DNA of 64,000 bases from Paenibacillus arenilitoris (GCF_014705655.1 NZ_JACXIY010000006.1:89599-153598); one strand, 5' to 3'; shown: positions 46,903 to 56,277, numbered from the stretch's first letter. Notes: a model not told the origin generated them from the sequence alone. Made by a program: numbers and translations.

Positions 46903-47502
46903 ATGGATTCAAGAGAACTGTTATATTGGCAAGAAGGAGCAGTATCAAGGAAGGATCGGAATCAATTAAATCAACACAAAAGTTTCATGATATGGATGAC
47001 AGGATTATCTGCATCTGGTAAATCTACAATTGCAATAGAAGTTGAGAAAGAACTTCATAAGAGAAAGATACGTTCATTTATCTTAGATGGTGATAATATT
47101 CGACTAGGATTAAATAAGAATCTAACATTTAGTGAAGAAGATCGTAAAGAGAATGTAAGAAGAGTTGGAGAAGTAGGTAAGTTATTCGTTGATGCTGGAG
47201 TAATAACTATATCAGCGTTTATCTCGCCTTATCAACAAGATAGAGAAATGGTACGTAATATGTTTAATAAAGAAGATTTTATTGAAATATATATTAAATG
47301 TAGTGTCGAAGAATGTGAAAAACGAGATCCTAAGGGATTATATAAAAAAGCAAGAATTGGTGCGATTAATGATTTTACAGGAATTTCTTCTGTTTATGAA
47401 GAACCTCTAAATCCAGAGATAATTATTGATACTGAGCACTATTCAAAAGAACAATCAGTAAAAATGATATTGGATTATCTAATCAAGTTTATGTATCGAT
47501 GA
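46903..47502 (+). CDS. cysC: Adenylyl-sulfate (APS) kinase
   Basis: A 199-residue kinase making PAPS from APS and ATP. Walker A is GLSASGKST at residues 34-42. [33 protein letters not shown] is broken here only by the length limit of the motif: [12 protein letters not shown] and [15 protein letters not shown] are the CysC hallmarks. [12 protein letters not shown] and [12 protein letters not shown] complete the family core. No ATP sulfurylase, PAPS reductase or sulfite reductase is nearby, so assimilation is an unlikely reason for its place here. It adjoins a sulfotransferase-like gene and probably supplies it. AGGAGGG precedes ATG at 46903. Confidence 0.93.
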   Translation: MDSRELLYWQEGAVSRKDRNQLNQHKSFMIWMTGLSASGKSTIAIEVEKELHKRKIRSFILDGDNIRLGLNKNLTFSEEDRKENVRRVGEVGKLFVDAGVITISAFISPYQQDREMVRNMFNKEDFIEIYIKCSVEECEKRDPKGLYKKARIGAINDFTGISSVYEEPLNPEIIIDTEHYSKEQSVKMILDYLIKFMYR

Positions 47503-47529
47503 TAAAAACTTTTTATTGGAGGATTTTTT

Positions 47530-48273
47530 TTGAAAGGAATCATCCTTGCAGGAGGAACAGGATCTCGTCTTTATCCATTAACTAAGGTTACTAATAAACA
47601 CCTACTCCCTGTCGGAAAATACCCTATGATATTCCACGCAATTGCAAAGATGAAAGAAGCGGGTATCTTCGATATTCTAATTGTAACTGGAAAAGACCAT
47701 ATGGGTGATGTTGTCAATCTGCTTGGTAGTGGTAAAGACTTTGACCTTACTTTTACCTATAAAGTTCAAGATGAAGCTGGTGGAATAGCACAAGCTCTAG
47801 GCATGGCGGAGCAGTTTGTTAGTAATGACCGAATGGTAGTTATTTTAGGGGATAATGTATTTGCTGACAGCATCTCAAGTATTGTCTCAAAGTATTGCGA
47901 TCAGGACAGTGGTGCAAAAATTCTCATTCAAGAAGTACACGATCCAGGTAGATACGGAGTGCCTGAGTTAAGTGGAAGTAATATTATTTCGATTGAGGAG
48001 AAGCCTCAGCATCCCAAAAGCAAATTTGCGGTTACAGGGATTTATATGTACGATAGTCGAGTTTTCGATATCATCCGGAAGCTAAAGCCATCTAGCCGTG
48101 GAGAACTTGAGATTACGGATGTTAATAATGCATATATCAAAACAAATGATCTGACATATGATGTGTTGAACAATTGGTGGACAGATGCTGGTACACTCTC
48201 TTCGTACAGTAGGGCTAATGAGCTTGCAAAAGACATTATTTACGGAGAGGAATTTGGCAAATTCAAAATGTAA
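47530..48273 (+). CDS. rfbA: Glucose-1-phosphate thymidylyltransferase (short form)
   Basis: A 247-residue enzyme making dTDP-glucose, the first step to dTDP-L-rhamnose. LAGGTGSRLYPLTKVTNKHL is the nucleotidyl site and VILGDNVFADS the metal-binding region; EEKPQHPKSKFAVTGIYMYD and WWTDAGT also fit. It is shorter than the 290-residue enterobacterial RmlA, as common in Firmicutes. It begins with TTG at 47530 after TTGGAGGA. It is still in the AT-rich block and is followed by rfbC within 20 nt. Confidence 0.94.
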   Translation: MKGIILAGGTGSRLYPLTKVTNKHLLPVGKYPMIFHAIAKMKEAGIFDILIVTGKDHMGDVVNLLGSGKDFDLTFTYKVQDEAGGIAQALGMAEQFVSNDRMVVILGDNVFADSISSIVSKYCDQDSGAKILIQEVHDPGRYGVPELSGSNIISIEEKPQHPKSKFAVTGIYMYDSRVFDIIRKLKPSSRGELEITDVNNAYIKTNDLTYDVLNNWWTDAGTLSSYSRANELAKDIIYGEEFGKFKM

Positions 48274-48288
48274 TCGGCGGTGAATTCG

Positions 48289-48846
48289 TTGAAAGTTAAT
48301 GGAACCAATCTCTTTGGAGTGAAGATGATTGAACCTGAAGTTTTCGGAGATCATCGCGGTTACTTTATGGAGAGTTACAATGAACTAAAGTTTTTTCAAC
48401 ATGGTCTAAGCTATAAATTTGTTCAAGATAATCATTCGTTATCTGTCGACAAAAATGTAATACGAGGTCTGCATTTTCAGCTTGAACCTAAGGGTCAAAC
48501 AAAGCTTATAAGAGTAACAGCCGGAGAAATATTTGATGTTGTTGTTGATATCCGCAAAGGCTCACCTACATTCGGCCAATGGCAAGGGTTTATCCTCAGT
48601 GCATCCAACAAACGACAGTTACTCGTTCCGCAAGGCTTTGCACACGGCTTTTGTACCCTTGTCCCTAATTGCGAAGTACAATACAAAGTTGATGCTCTTT
48701 ACTCGCCGGAGCACGACCGGGGGATCGCCTGGGACGACCCTGCTCTCGGAATCAACTGGCCGACATCGAATCCGGTCTTGTCGGACAAGGATGCCAAGCA
48801 TCCCGTGTTGGCCGAGGCGGAAATCAACTTTGTATATGAAGGGTGA
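48289..48846 (+). CDS. rfbC: dTDP-4-dehydrorhamnose 3,5-epimerase
   Basis: A 185-residue cupin-fold epimerase, third step in dTDP-L-rhamnose synthesis. FGDHRGYFMESYNELKF, the catalytic His in GLHFQLEPKGQTKLIRV, and VPQGFAHGFCTL are typical. TTG at 48289 is preferred because GGCGGTG is 6 nt upstream and the N terminus then matches the family; GTG at 48280 has no ribosome site. Base composition changes within the gene: the first half is AT-rich like its upstream neighbours, and the last 130 nt are GC-rich like the downstream ones. The junction lies around 48540-48720. Confidence 0.93.
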   Translation: MKVNGTNLFGVKMIEPEVFGDHRGYFMESYNELKFFQHGLSYKFVQDNHSLSVDKNVIRGLHFQLEPKGQTKLIRVTAGEIFDVVVDIRKGSPTFGQWQGFILSASNKRQLLVPQGFAHGFCTLVPNCEVQYKVDALYSPEHDRGIAWDDPALGINWPTSNPVLSDKDAKHPVLAEAEINFVYEG

Positions 48847-48855
48847 GCTAGATTT

Positions 48856-49878
48856 ATGAAATTACTTATCACCGGCGGGGCCGGCTTCATTGGCAGCAAC
48901 TTTGTCTTATATATGATCAACCAATATCAGCATTATGAAATCATTAATGTGGATGCGCTGACTTACGCAGGTAACCTTGAGAATTTGCGGTCCGTTGAGA
49001 ATCACTCCAACTATCAGTTCGTTAAGGCCGACATTGCCGAACGGAGCTCGCTGGAGCCGCTTTTCCAGACCGGCATTGATGCCGTCATTAACTTTGCCGC
49101 CGAATCGCATGTGGACCGGAGCATCCTGCAGCCGGATATTTTCGTAAAGACGAATATTCTCGGCACGCAGACGCTGTTGGATTTGACTAAGCAATATAGC
49201 GTCAATAAGTTCGTGCAAGTGTCGACGGATGAGGTTTATGGCACGCTAGGCGAGACAGGGCTTTTCACCGAAGAAACACCGCTCGCGCCTAATAGTCCTT
49301 ATTCCGCTAGTAAGGCGGGGGCTGACCTGCTAGTACGCGCTTATCACGAGACTTTTGGTTTGAATGTGAATATTACGCGATGCTCGAATAATTACGGTCC
49401 TTATCAATTCCCGGAGAAGCTCATTCCATTGATGATCCAAAATGCGCTTCAGGACAAGCCACTCCCTGTCTATGGTGACGGACTGAACGTGCGCGATTGG
49501 CTGTATGTGGAGGATCATTGCAGCGCGATCGATCTGGTACTCCACAAAGGGAAAAATGGCGAGGTTTACAACGTAGGCGGCCGTAACGAACGGAACAACT
49601 TGCAGGTTGTACGTACGATCCTTGAAGAGCTCGGAAAACCCGAGTCGCTTATCACTTACGTCAAGGACCGCCTCGGACATGACCGCCGGTATGCGATAGA
49701 TGCGGACAAAATCCGTCATGAGCTGGGCTGGCAGCCGAAGTACGACTATGAGAACGGCATTAAGGAAACGATTCGATGGTATCTGAACAACGCGCAGTGG
49801 ATGGATCAGGTCGTGTCGGGTTCCTATCAGCAATATTATGATCTGCAGTATAAGGAGCGCCTGGAGGCGAGCAACTGA
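48856..49878 (+). CDS. rfbB: dTDP-glucose 4,6-dehydratase
   Basis: A 340-residue enzyme converting dTDP-glucose to dTDP-4-keto-6-deoxyglucose. NAD is bound by TGGAGFIGSNFVLYM. The catalytic part shows STDEVYGTLGE and YSASKAGADLLVRA (YxxxK), with CSNNYGPYQFPEKLIPLMI. It follows rfbC by 9 nt and overlaps rfbD by one base (TGATG), so the genes are one operon. Composition is again that of the host chromosome. Confidence 0.96.
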   Translation: MKLLITGGAGFIGSNFVLYMINQYQHYEIINVDALTYAGNLENLRSVENHSNYQFVKADIAERSSLEPLFQTGIDAVINFAAESHVDRSILQPDIFVKTNILGTQTLLDLTKQYSVNKFVQVSTDEVYGTLGETGLFTEETPLAPNSPYSASKAGADLLVRAYHETFGLNVNITRCSNNYGPYQFPEKLIPLMIQNALQDKPLPVYGDGLNVRDWLYVEDHCSAIDLVLHKGKNGEVYNVGGRNERNNLQVVRTILEELGKPESLITYVKDRLGHDRRYAIDADKIRHELGWQPKYDYENGIKETIRWYLNNAQWMDQVVSGSYQQYYDLQYKERLEASN

Positions 49879-50726
49879 TGTCAAAGCTGAAAATTGTCGT
49901 TACCGGAGCGAACGGTCAGCTCGGACGCGAGCTAACGGAGTGGGAGACGGATGCCGCGGATATCATTGGCTTCGGCCGAGAGACGCTCGATATTACGAGC
50001 ATCGAACAATGCCGACAAGTTATTACGCTTCATCAGCCTGACATTGTCATCCATTGCGCGGCCTATACCACCGTTGATAAAGCCGAGTCCGAGCCGGACG
50101 AGGCTTTTCGCGTGAATGCCGCTGCAACAAGGAACGTGGTCATTGCCGCGCGCGAAGCGGGAGCGAAGTTCTGCTACATTAGTACCGATTATGTGTTTGA
50201 CGGCAAAGGCTCGTCGCCTTATAACGAATACGACCAAACCAATCCACAGACGGTTTATGGGAAGTCCAAGCTTGCGGGCGAGTTAATGGTTCAAACGTTG
50301 CATGATCGTTACTATATCGTACGTACCTCATGGGTATACGGAAAGTACGGCAATAACTTCGTGAAGACGATGCTGAAAATGGCGGGCGAACGCGATCAAT
50401 TAAAGGTCGTTTCCGATCAAATCGGCTCACCGACCTATACGTATGATTTGGCTGCTTTTCTATTGGAACTAGTAGCGACCGACCGCTATGGCGTTTATCA
50501 TGCATCAAATAGCGGAATTTGCTCCTGGTACGAATTTGCAAAAGCCATCTTCGAGGACAGCGGCATAACGATTCGTCTCGATCCTTGTTCGACTGCGGAT
50601 TTCCCGAGGCCTGCCCCAAGGCCGGCCTATTCCGTTATGGATCACACCGCGATCCGAAGCAATGGCTTCCGCATGCTACGGTCATGGAGAGAAGCGCTTA
50701 ACCATTATCTCAAAGACAGCGAGTGA
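49878..50726 (+). CDS. rfbD: dTDP-4-dehydrorhamnose reductase
   Basis: A 282-residue reductase, last step to dTDP-L-rhamnose. The NADPH loop is VTGANGQLGRELTEWE, the catalytic motif YGKSKLAGELMV, and STDYVFDGKGSSPYNEYD and RTSWVYGKYGNNFVKTML are family-specific. Its ATG shares one base with the rfbB stop codon. With rfbA, rfbC and rfbB the pathway is complete in this locus. Confidence 0.95.
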   Translation: MSKLKIVVTGANGQLGRELTEWETDAADIIGFGRETLDITSIEQCRQVITLHQPDIVIHCAAYTTVDKAESEPDEAFRVNAAATRNVVIAAREAGAKFCYISTDYVFDGKGSSPYNEYDQTNPQTVYGKSKLAGELMVQTLHDRYYIVRTSWVYGKYGNNFVKTMLKMAGERDQLKVVSDQIGSPTYTYDLAAFLLELVATDRYGVYHASNSGICSWYEFAKAIFEDSGITIRLDPCSTADFPRPAPRPAYSVMDHTAIRSNGFRMLRSWREALNHYLKDSE

Positions 50727-50734
50727 TAGAAGCT

Positions 50735-51673
50735 ATGCCAACGGTTAGTGTATGTATCGTCACGTATAACAGCGCGAATGACATTGAGGCATGTCTGAAC
50801 GCCGTATTGATGCAGACTTGCCCGGTCCAACAAATTATCGTGATCGATAATGCATCTGCCGACGATATCGCAGAGCGAATAACACCCTATCGCAATCAGG
50901 TTCATTTCATAGCGAACAAGGTAAACAACGGGTTTGCGGGCGGCCAGAATCAGGCCATCCGCCAAACCCGTTCCGACTATGTGCTCGTTCTGAATCCGGA
51001 TGTTACGTTGTCGCCGGACTATTTGTCCGAAACGATCGCCTTCATGGAGCGGCATCCGAAAGTCGGAAGCGCGACAGGAAAGCTTGTGCTTGCCGATCAT
51101 CCAGGCATTATGGACAGCGCCGGAATCGGCATGAAGCGGAACAGGCAGGGCTATGATCTGGCAGCCGGCGAACCGGCGGCGGACTGGATGGAGTCAAAGG
51201 AAGTGTTCGGCGTATCCGGAGCCGCAGCCGTATATCGCAGCGCCATGATAAGGCATATCGAGTTCGAGGGGCAGTTTTTTGACGAGCAGTTTTTTGCTTA
51301 TAAGGAAGACGTCGATGTGGCATGGCGCGCACGAAAGCTCGGTTGGACTTCCTATTATGTAGCGACCGCACTGGCGACGCATCACCGCGGCTGGAAAAAG
51401 GGTAGACGAGGCAGCATGCCTCTATTCGTTCGTAGGCATTCTTATCAGAATCGCTTTTTCACTTTGATCAAAAATGAAACATTCGGATTGCACTCCTTCT
51501 TAACGATCCCGCTCATTCTGGTATCGGAAGCCGTTAAGCTGGGGTATATCGTTTTACGAGAGCCTGGTCTATTGGCGTGCTGGCCTTTTATTATGAAGTC
51601 CCTGCCAAGCATGCTTCGCAAACGGAAATGGATAATAAATAAAGCGCGATTGTCCAATAGTCATAACCGATAA
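50735..51673 (+). CDS. Glycosyltransferase family 2 (rhamnosyltransferase-like)
   Basis: A 312-residue GT-A enzyme. TVSVCIVTYNSANDIEACLN begins the fold, VLNPDVTLSPDYL contains the metal-binding DxD-like region, and DEQFFAYKEDVDVAWRARKL contains the acceptor-side ED motif of WbbL-type rhamnosyltransferases. A short hydrophobic segment lies near residue 250. It follows rfbD directly, consistent with use of dTDP-L-rhamnose. ATG at 50735 is chosen; an in-frame GTG at 50723 overlaps the rfbD stop. The ribosome site is weak for either. Confidence 0.88.
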   Translation: MPTVSVCIVTYNSANDIEACLNAVLMQTCPVQQIIVIDNASADDIAERITPYRNQVHFIANKVNNGFAGGQNQAIRQTRSDYVLVLNPDVTLSPDYLSETIAFMERHPKVGSATGKLVLADHPGIMDSAGIGMKRNRQGYDLAAGEPAADWMESKEVFGVSGAAAVYRSAMIRHIEFEGQFFDEQFFAYKEDVDVAWRARKLGWTSYYVATALATHHRGWKKGRRGSMPLFVRRHSYQNRFFTLIKNETFGLHSFLTIPLILVSEAVKLGYIVLREPGLLACWPFIMKSLPSMLRKRKWIINKARLSNSHNR

Positions 51674-51784
51674 ATTTAACCATTTTTTATTTAAGTGGCA
51701 ATATATGGGGTTCTATTCTAAAACTACTTTTGATACAATGCAAATAGAGTCGAAAAATAAGAGAATGCAGGTGAGATCGGAGAT

Positions 51785-53191
51785 ATGCTTCGACAAAACC
51801 AAAGGTTTCTGACGCAATTATATATGCTTGCGGATTTGCTTGTCACATTAATTGCGTTCCTGGCAGCCTATTGGCTTAAATTTTACAGCGGGGTGCTTCC
51901 GAGCATTAATTCGGTGCCATTCTCGACCTATCTGCTCTGGGGCACGATTTATTCCTTCTCGGCCGTGCTAGTTGGCTTCTACCTGCAGTTTTACTCGCCG
52001 AAGCGGCGCAGAAATTTTTCCCATGAAATTATCAAAATCGTTCAAATCCAATTGTTCAGCTTCCTTGGGCTGCTCAGCTTGTTCTTTATTACGAGAGAGG
52101 TACATATTTCCCGGGAATTTCTCGCGATCTTCTTCGCGTTGAATGTGATCGCGATCGCGACGTACCGCTACTGGGTGAAGGCTACCCTTTCCTCGTTCCG
52201 CCGCCGCGGCTACAATAAACGGTTTGTGCTCATCGTTGGGGCAGGCTCGGTCGGCAGAAGCTTCTATACCAATCTGCAACTGTACCCGGAGCTTGGCTAT
52301 GAGGTTGTAGGCTTCCTTGACGATTACCAGACGGAGCACGCCCCCGAGCATGGCGACCTCAAGCCGATTATCGGCAGACTGGATGATTTGAAGAAAAAAC
52401 TGAACAAAAACCCGATCGACGAAGTCATTATCGCCCTCCCTCTGGAGGCTCACGCGAAATATGCGGAAATTATTGAAACCTGCGAGCAGTCCGGCGTCAA
52501 GACGCTGATCATTCCCGATTTCTTCGACCTGCTGCCGGCCCGGCCTTTCTTTGATAATTTTGCGGGCATACCACTCATCAACGTTCGCGACGTGCCGCTT
52601 GACGAGCTGAGCAACCGGATTTTGAAACGGTGGTTCGATATTGCATTCTCGATCTTTGCCATTATTTTAACTTCTCCAATTATGCTCTTTATTATAATCG
52701 GCTTAAAGCTTACTTCTCCGGGCCCGATTTTGTTCAAACAGGAACGGATGGGGCTTGACCGCAAGACGTTCCCGATGTACAAATTCCGTTCGATGCATGT
52801 GTCCACGGATGCGGTGTCCGATACGCAATGGACGGTGGAGAACGATCCGCGGCGTACACGGTTCGGAGCCTTCCTGCGTAGAACGAGCCTGGATGAGCTG
52901 CCTCAGTTCTTCAATGTGCTGCTCGGACATATGAGCGTCGTCGGACCGCGCCCGGAACGGCCTTACTTCGTTCATCAGTTCAAGGAAGAAATTCCGAAAT
53001 ATATGATCAAGCATCAGATCCGCCCCGGCATTACGGGTTGGGCGCAGACGAACGGCTTGCGCGGCGACACGTCGATTCAGGACCGCATCATGCACGATAT
53101 TTTTTACATTGAGAATTGGACGTTTTTATTCGATATCAAAATTATTTTTAAGACCATACTGAAAGGCTTGATCAACAAAAATGCTTACTGA
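51785..53191 (+). CDS. Undecaprenyl-phosphate sugar-1-phosphate transferase (WcaJ/WsfP type)
   Basis: A 468-residue polyprenol-phosphate hexose-1-phosphate transferase that starts glycan assembly on the membrane lipid. Four N-terminal membrane segments and a Rossmann-like domain (VLIVGAGSVGRSFYTNLQLY) are followed by one more span. The C-terminal catalytic domain reads KRWFDIAFSI, KLTSPGPILFKQERMG, MYKFRSM, TSLDELPQFFNVLLGHMSVV and RPGITGWAQTNGLRG. This is the long PHPT form, including the S-layer glycan starters WsaP and WsfP; first sugar probably glucose or galactose. AGGTGAGAT and GGAG precede the ATG. A possible -10 (TACAAT, 51734-51739) lacks a good -35. Confidence 0.92.
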   Translation: MLRQNQRFLTQLYMLADLLVTLIAFLAAYWLKFYSGVLPSINSVPFSTYLLWGTIYSFSAVLVGFYLQFYSPKRRRNFSHEIIKIVQIQLFSFLGLLSLFFITREVHISREFLAIFFALNVIAIATYRYWVKATLSSFRRRGYNKRFVLIVGAGSVGRSFYTNLQLYPELGYEVVGFLDDYQTEHAPEHGDLKPIIGRLDDLKKKLNKNPIDEVIIALPLEAHAKYAEIIETCEQSGVKTLIIPDFFDLLPARPFFDNFAGIPLINVRDVPLDELSNRILKRWFDIAFSIFAIILTSPIMLFIIIGLKLTSPGPILFKQERMGLDRKTFPMYKFRSMHVSTDAVSDTQWTVENDPRRTRFGAFLRRTSLDELPQFFNVLLGHMSVVGPRPERPYFVHQFKEEIPKYMIKHQIRPGITGWAQTNGLRGDTSIQDRIMHDIFYIENWTFLFDIKIIFKTILKGLINKNAY

Positions 53192-54176
53192 CAACGGATC
53201 AACGCCTAAAGTGTCCGTCATCATTCCTACATTAAATGCCGGAGCCGAGTTGACCGAGCTTCTCGCAAGATTGCAACGGCAGACGGTCCGGCCTCATGAA
53301 ATCATCATTATGGATTCGGAGTCTATCGACGGAACGCAGGATAGAGCCCGGGAAGCGGGAGTACGGCTCTTATCCGTTGCGCGCAGCGAGTTCGACCATG
53401 GCGGGACGAGAAATCGTGCGGCAGAGCATGCGGAAGGCGACATCCTGATGTTCATGACGCAGGATGCGCTTCCCTATGATGACAGGCTTATCGAGCAACT
53501 AACGAAGCCGCTTATTTCTAGCGAGAAGGTCGTATATGCTTATGCCAGACAGCTGGCAAGACCGGACGCGAACGTACTTGAACGGCTGGCGAGGGAGCAC
53601 AATTACCCTGGTCAGTCGGAAATCAAGTCTTATGAGGATATTGAGACGCTCGGAATCAAAACGTTTTTCTGCTCCAACGTTTGTTCGGCGATTAAGCGAG
53701 ACGTTTTCGAGGAAATGGGGCGTTTTCAGGAGCCCGTCATTTTCAATGAGGATTTGTTCATGGCGGCTAAATGTATTCTATCCGGCTACAGCACGGCTTA
53801 TTGCGCGGAAGCCATCGTTTATCATTCGCATGATTACTCGATCAGCCAGCAGTTCAGAAGATATTTCGATAACGGCGTATCGATGAGCTTGAATACATGG
53901 ATTATTCCATATAGCGCCGTTGGCAAGGCAGGCTCCAAGCTGGTGAAGCTTCAGTTGCTGGAGCTTATGCGCGCCGGCAGGTGGTTTCTCGTTCCAAAGC
54001 TGATCGGGGAAGCAGGCGCGAAGCTGATCGGCTACAAGCTCGGCATGAATTACCGCCGATTGCCGGCTTTTTTAAGCAAACGATTCGTCATGCACCGAGC
54101 CATCTTCAAGCAGCTCGAGAATAAGACTGGCGGAGCTTCTGCAGGCGGAACGATAAGCAAACAACAGGCTAGATAA
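53181..54176 (+). CDS. Glycosyltransferase family 2 (rhamnosyltransferase-like)
   Basis: A 331-residue GT-A enzyme. VSVIIPTLNAGAELTELLAR, SESIDGTQDRAREAGVRLL and FDHGGTRNRAAEHAEGDIL are the family N-terminal motifs, with the DxD-like MTQDALPYDDRL. FNEDLFMAAKCILSGYSTAY contains the acceptor-side ED. FDHGGTRN is common in rhamnosyltransferases of surface glycans. It overlaps the upstream initiating transferase by 11 nt, so the two are translated together. It is the last gene of the glycan locus and is followed by a terminator. Confidence 0.88.
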   Translation: MLTDNGSTPKVSVIIPTLNAGAELTELLARLQRQTVRPHEIIIMDSESIDGTQDRAREAGVRLLSVARSEFDHGGTRNRAAEHAEGDILMFMTQDALPYDDRLIEQLTKPLISSEKVVYAYARQLARPDANVLERLAREHNYPGQSEIKSYEDIETLGIKTFFCSNVCSAIKRDVFEEMGRFQEPVIFNEDLFMAAKCILSGYSTAYCAEAIVYHSHDYSISQQFRRYFDNGVSMSLNTWIIPYSAVGKAGSKLVKLQLLELMRAGRWFLVPKLIGEAGAKLIGYKLGMNYRRLPAFLSKRFVMHRAIFKQLENKTGGASAGGTISKQQAR

Positions 54177-54212
54177 GCTCGTTCCATTCGTGAAGAATCG
54201 GACGGGCTTTTT
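54176..54212 (+). terminator. Terminator at the end of the glycan locus
   Basis: AGCTCGTTCC at 54176-54185 pairs with GGACGGGCT at 54200-54208 (one bulge, one G-U), followed by five T residues. Confidence 0.7.
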
Positions 54213-54297
54213 GTATGTTGCATACCGCCCCACCGACTAGCTCACACTAGAGAAACCTGCAATCTGCATCGGGATACGGGAGGAGAGGTGATCGGAC

Positions 54298-55728
54298 ATG
54301 GGGACGTGGCTCATCTGGCTGTTAGCCGCGCTTTGCCTATATATTGCGCAATTGGGCGTCATCCTCTGGCTCGAGCATCGCAAGCCCGCGCAATTGACGG
54401 CTTGGCTGTTCATCGCTTTCGTATGCCCGATTATCGGCTTTGTCGCCTATGTCTTTCTGGGCAGCGAGTTTACAAGACGGAAGCGCATCGACAGGTACCG
54501 GCTGGAGGCGATGGAAGCGGCGATCGGCAGGTCGGATCAGGTACGGGAAGCCGGGAACGCCGGCAATCCGCAGCTCGCGGAGCAGGAGAAGCTGTTCGCG
54601 ATGCTGACGGCTCTGGCTCCGTTCCCGATTACAGCCAGAAATCGGACGAAGGTGCTGACGAACGGCAAGGAAACGTTCGAGGCCATCCTGCTGGCGCTTG
54701 AGGGAGCTCGGCATCATATCCACCTGGATTATTATACGATCCGGGACGATGGGATCGGCCGCCGCTTCCAGGAGCTGCTTGTGCGCAAGGCGCGCGACGG
54801 CGTGCAAGTACGCGTCATTTACGACGGTATTGGCAGCATGAACTTGAGCGACGCATACGTGGAAAAGCTGCGCTCGGCGGGAGTGCAAACGAGCTGCTTC
54901 CTGCCGCCTCGGCTCGCTTTTTTCGACAGGCGGCTCAACTTCCGCAATCACCGTAAAATCGTCGTCGTCGACGGATTGGTCGGATTTATCGGCGGCATCA
55001 ACATCGGAGACGAGTATTTGGGCAAAGATCCGAAGCTCGGCTTTTGGCGCGATACGCATTTGCGGCTCGAAGGGGACGCCGTTTATTTTTTGCAGGAACT
55101 GTTCCTGAATGATTGGGCATTCGCGGCAAAGAAGAAGCTTGAAGGCGAAGCCTATATGCCTGCGCATCGGTGCGAAGGAGGAGAACGGGTTCAAATCGTG
55201 TCAAGCAAGCCCGGGCATAACGACCAGCAGATCAGAGACGTGCTGTTCGCGGCGATCACGGCGGCCAGAAGCCGGATTTACGTGACAACGCCGTACTTCA
55301 TTCCCGATCCGTCGCTCATGACGGCACTACGAACGGCCGCGCTCAGCGGCGTCGACGTCCGGCTCGTTATTCCGGGGAGAAGCGACTCCCGCCTTGTCCT
55401 CCTGGCTACTCTATCCTACATACAGGCTATGCTCGAAGCCGGAGTGAAGGTGTACCGGTACGAGAAGGGGTTCGTTCACGCCAAAGTGATGATCGTCGAC
55501 GAAATGCTTGCGACGCTCGGCACGGCGAACGTCGACATGCGCAGCTTGTACAGCAATTTCGAAATTAATGCGGTGCTGTTCGACGAAGCGGCGATCAGGC
55601 GGCTGGAGCGGGACTTTATGGACGATTTGGCGAACAGCCGGGAGCTGTCGCCGGAAGCGTTCAAGCGTAGGCCGCGGCGTCAGAAGACGGCCGAATCGAT
55701 CGTGCACATCCTCTCGCCGCTGCTGTGA
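54298..55728 (+). CDS. cls: Cardiolipin synthase
   Basis: A 476-residue phospholipase D-superfamily enzyme condensing two phosphatidylglycerols. Two N-terminal membrane segments are followed by an ERR-type charged patch. Two HKD motifs are visible: FRNHRKIVVVDGLVGFIGG and FVHAKVMIVDEMLATLGT. The length is the usual Cls size. GGGAGGAGAGGTG stands upstream of ATG at 54298. It is separate from the glycan locus by a terminator. Confidence 0.95.
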   Translation: MGTWLIWLLAALCLYIAQLGVILWLEHRKPAQLTAWLFIAFVCPIIGFVAYVFLGSEFTRRKRIDRYRLEAMEAAIGRSDQVREAGNAGNPQLAEQEKLFAMLTALAPFPITARNRTKVLTNGKETFEAILLALEGARHHIHLDYYTIRDDGIGRRFQELLVRKARDGVQVRVIYDGIGSMNLSDAYVEKLRSAGVQTSCFLPPRLAFFDRRLNFRNHRKIVVVDGLVGFIGGINIGDEYLGKDPKLGFWRDTHLRLEGDAVYFLQELFLNDWAFAAKKKLEGEAYMPAHRCEGGERVQIVSSKPGHNDQQIRDVLFAAITAARSRIYVTTPYFIPDPSLMTALRTAALSGVDVRLVIPGRSDSRLVLLATLSYIQAMLEAGVKVYRYEKGFVHAKVMIVDEMLATLGTANVDMRSLYSNFEINAVLFDEAAIRRLERDFMDDLANSRELSPEAFKRRPRRQKTAESIVHILSPLL

Positions 55729-55822
55729 CCGATGCATGACGCGCCGCCTTTTCGGGCATATTTGACGTGATGGCTTTCGCTTAAGCCGATCGAATACAAA
55801 GCTTTCATACGGGAGGACGACA

Positions 55823-56005
55823 ATGACCGATACGAACGAACAAGTTAAGCCTACATCGGCCGAGCCGAAAAATGAAGGCAGAGACGACTATTTTATGGAT
55901 ATCGACAGAATGGTCAACGAAGGTTTGGGCGGCGGCAATGTTACGATGCAGAACGGTCTGATCGACGAATCGACCACCGATACGATGGATCGGGAAACAA
56001 AATAG
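55823..56005 (+). CDS. Small hydrophilic protein of unknown function
   Basis: A 60-residue acidic protein without Cys, signal peptide or membrane span. Its centre reads DIDRMVNEGLGGGNVTMQN. The EGLGGG segment recalls small Bacillaceae proteins of unknown role, but I cannot assign a family. GGGAGGA is 7 nt before the ATG. It precedes a spore-protein-like gene by 45 nt in the same direction, so a sporulation link is possible but unproven. Confidence 0.65.
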   Translation: MTDTNEQVKPTSAEPKNEGRDDYFMDIDRMVNEGLGGGNVTMQNGLIDESTTDTMDRETK

Positions 56006-56050
56006 ACAGAAGCCGCGAATACAGAATAGGGATTTGGGAGGATAATCGCA

Positions 56051-56239
56051 ATGGAAACGGCACGCGCGATGGAAATTTACAATTCGGAGAGAACGCACAA
56101 GGTGAAGCTGGACGAGGATTCGGTGTGGATCGAGAACGTTGACGAATCGAACGGGATGGCTACCGTCATGGTCAATAACAACCCGGTCAACACGAAGACG
56201 GTGTCCTGCGACCGGCTCGTCGAGGTCGACGATCAGTAA
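56051..56239 (+). CDS. sspH: H-type small acid-soluble spore protein
   Basis: A 62-residue protein aligning with SspH. RAMEIYNSERTHKV, the central VWIENVDESNGMATV and the C-terminal VSCDRLVEV match the family pattern (RAxEI, V.I..VDE....A.V, V....L.E). These minor proteins are made in the forespore, and their exact role is unclear. GGGAGGA precedes the ATG. The strong bidirectional terminator begins inside its stop codon region. Confidence 0.8.
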   Translation: METARAMEIYNSERTHKVKLDEDSVWIENVDESNGMATVMVNNNPVNTKTVSCDRLVEVDDQ

Positions 56240-56277
56240 AAGAAAACCTGGCTGCGCCGGCAGCCAGGTTTTCTTTT
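56238..56277. terminator. Bidirectional terminator after sspH
   Basis: A perfect 18-bp stem (56238-56255 with 56260-56277) with loop GCCG has A-rich left and T-rich right ends. It terminates sspH and the convergent gene whose stop lies at 56276. Confidence 0.95.

Noticed and set aside
46903..47502. cysC as part of a sulfate assimilation operon
   Set aside because: No ATP sulfurylase, PAPS reductase, sulfite reductase or sulfate permease gene lies in the window, and flanking genes are all glycan genes.
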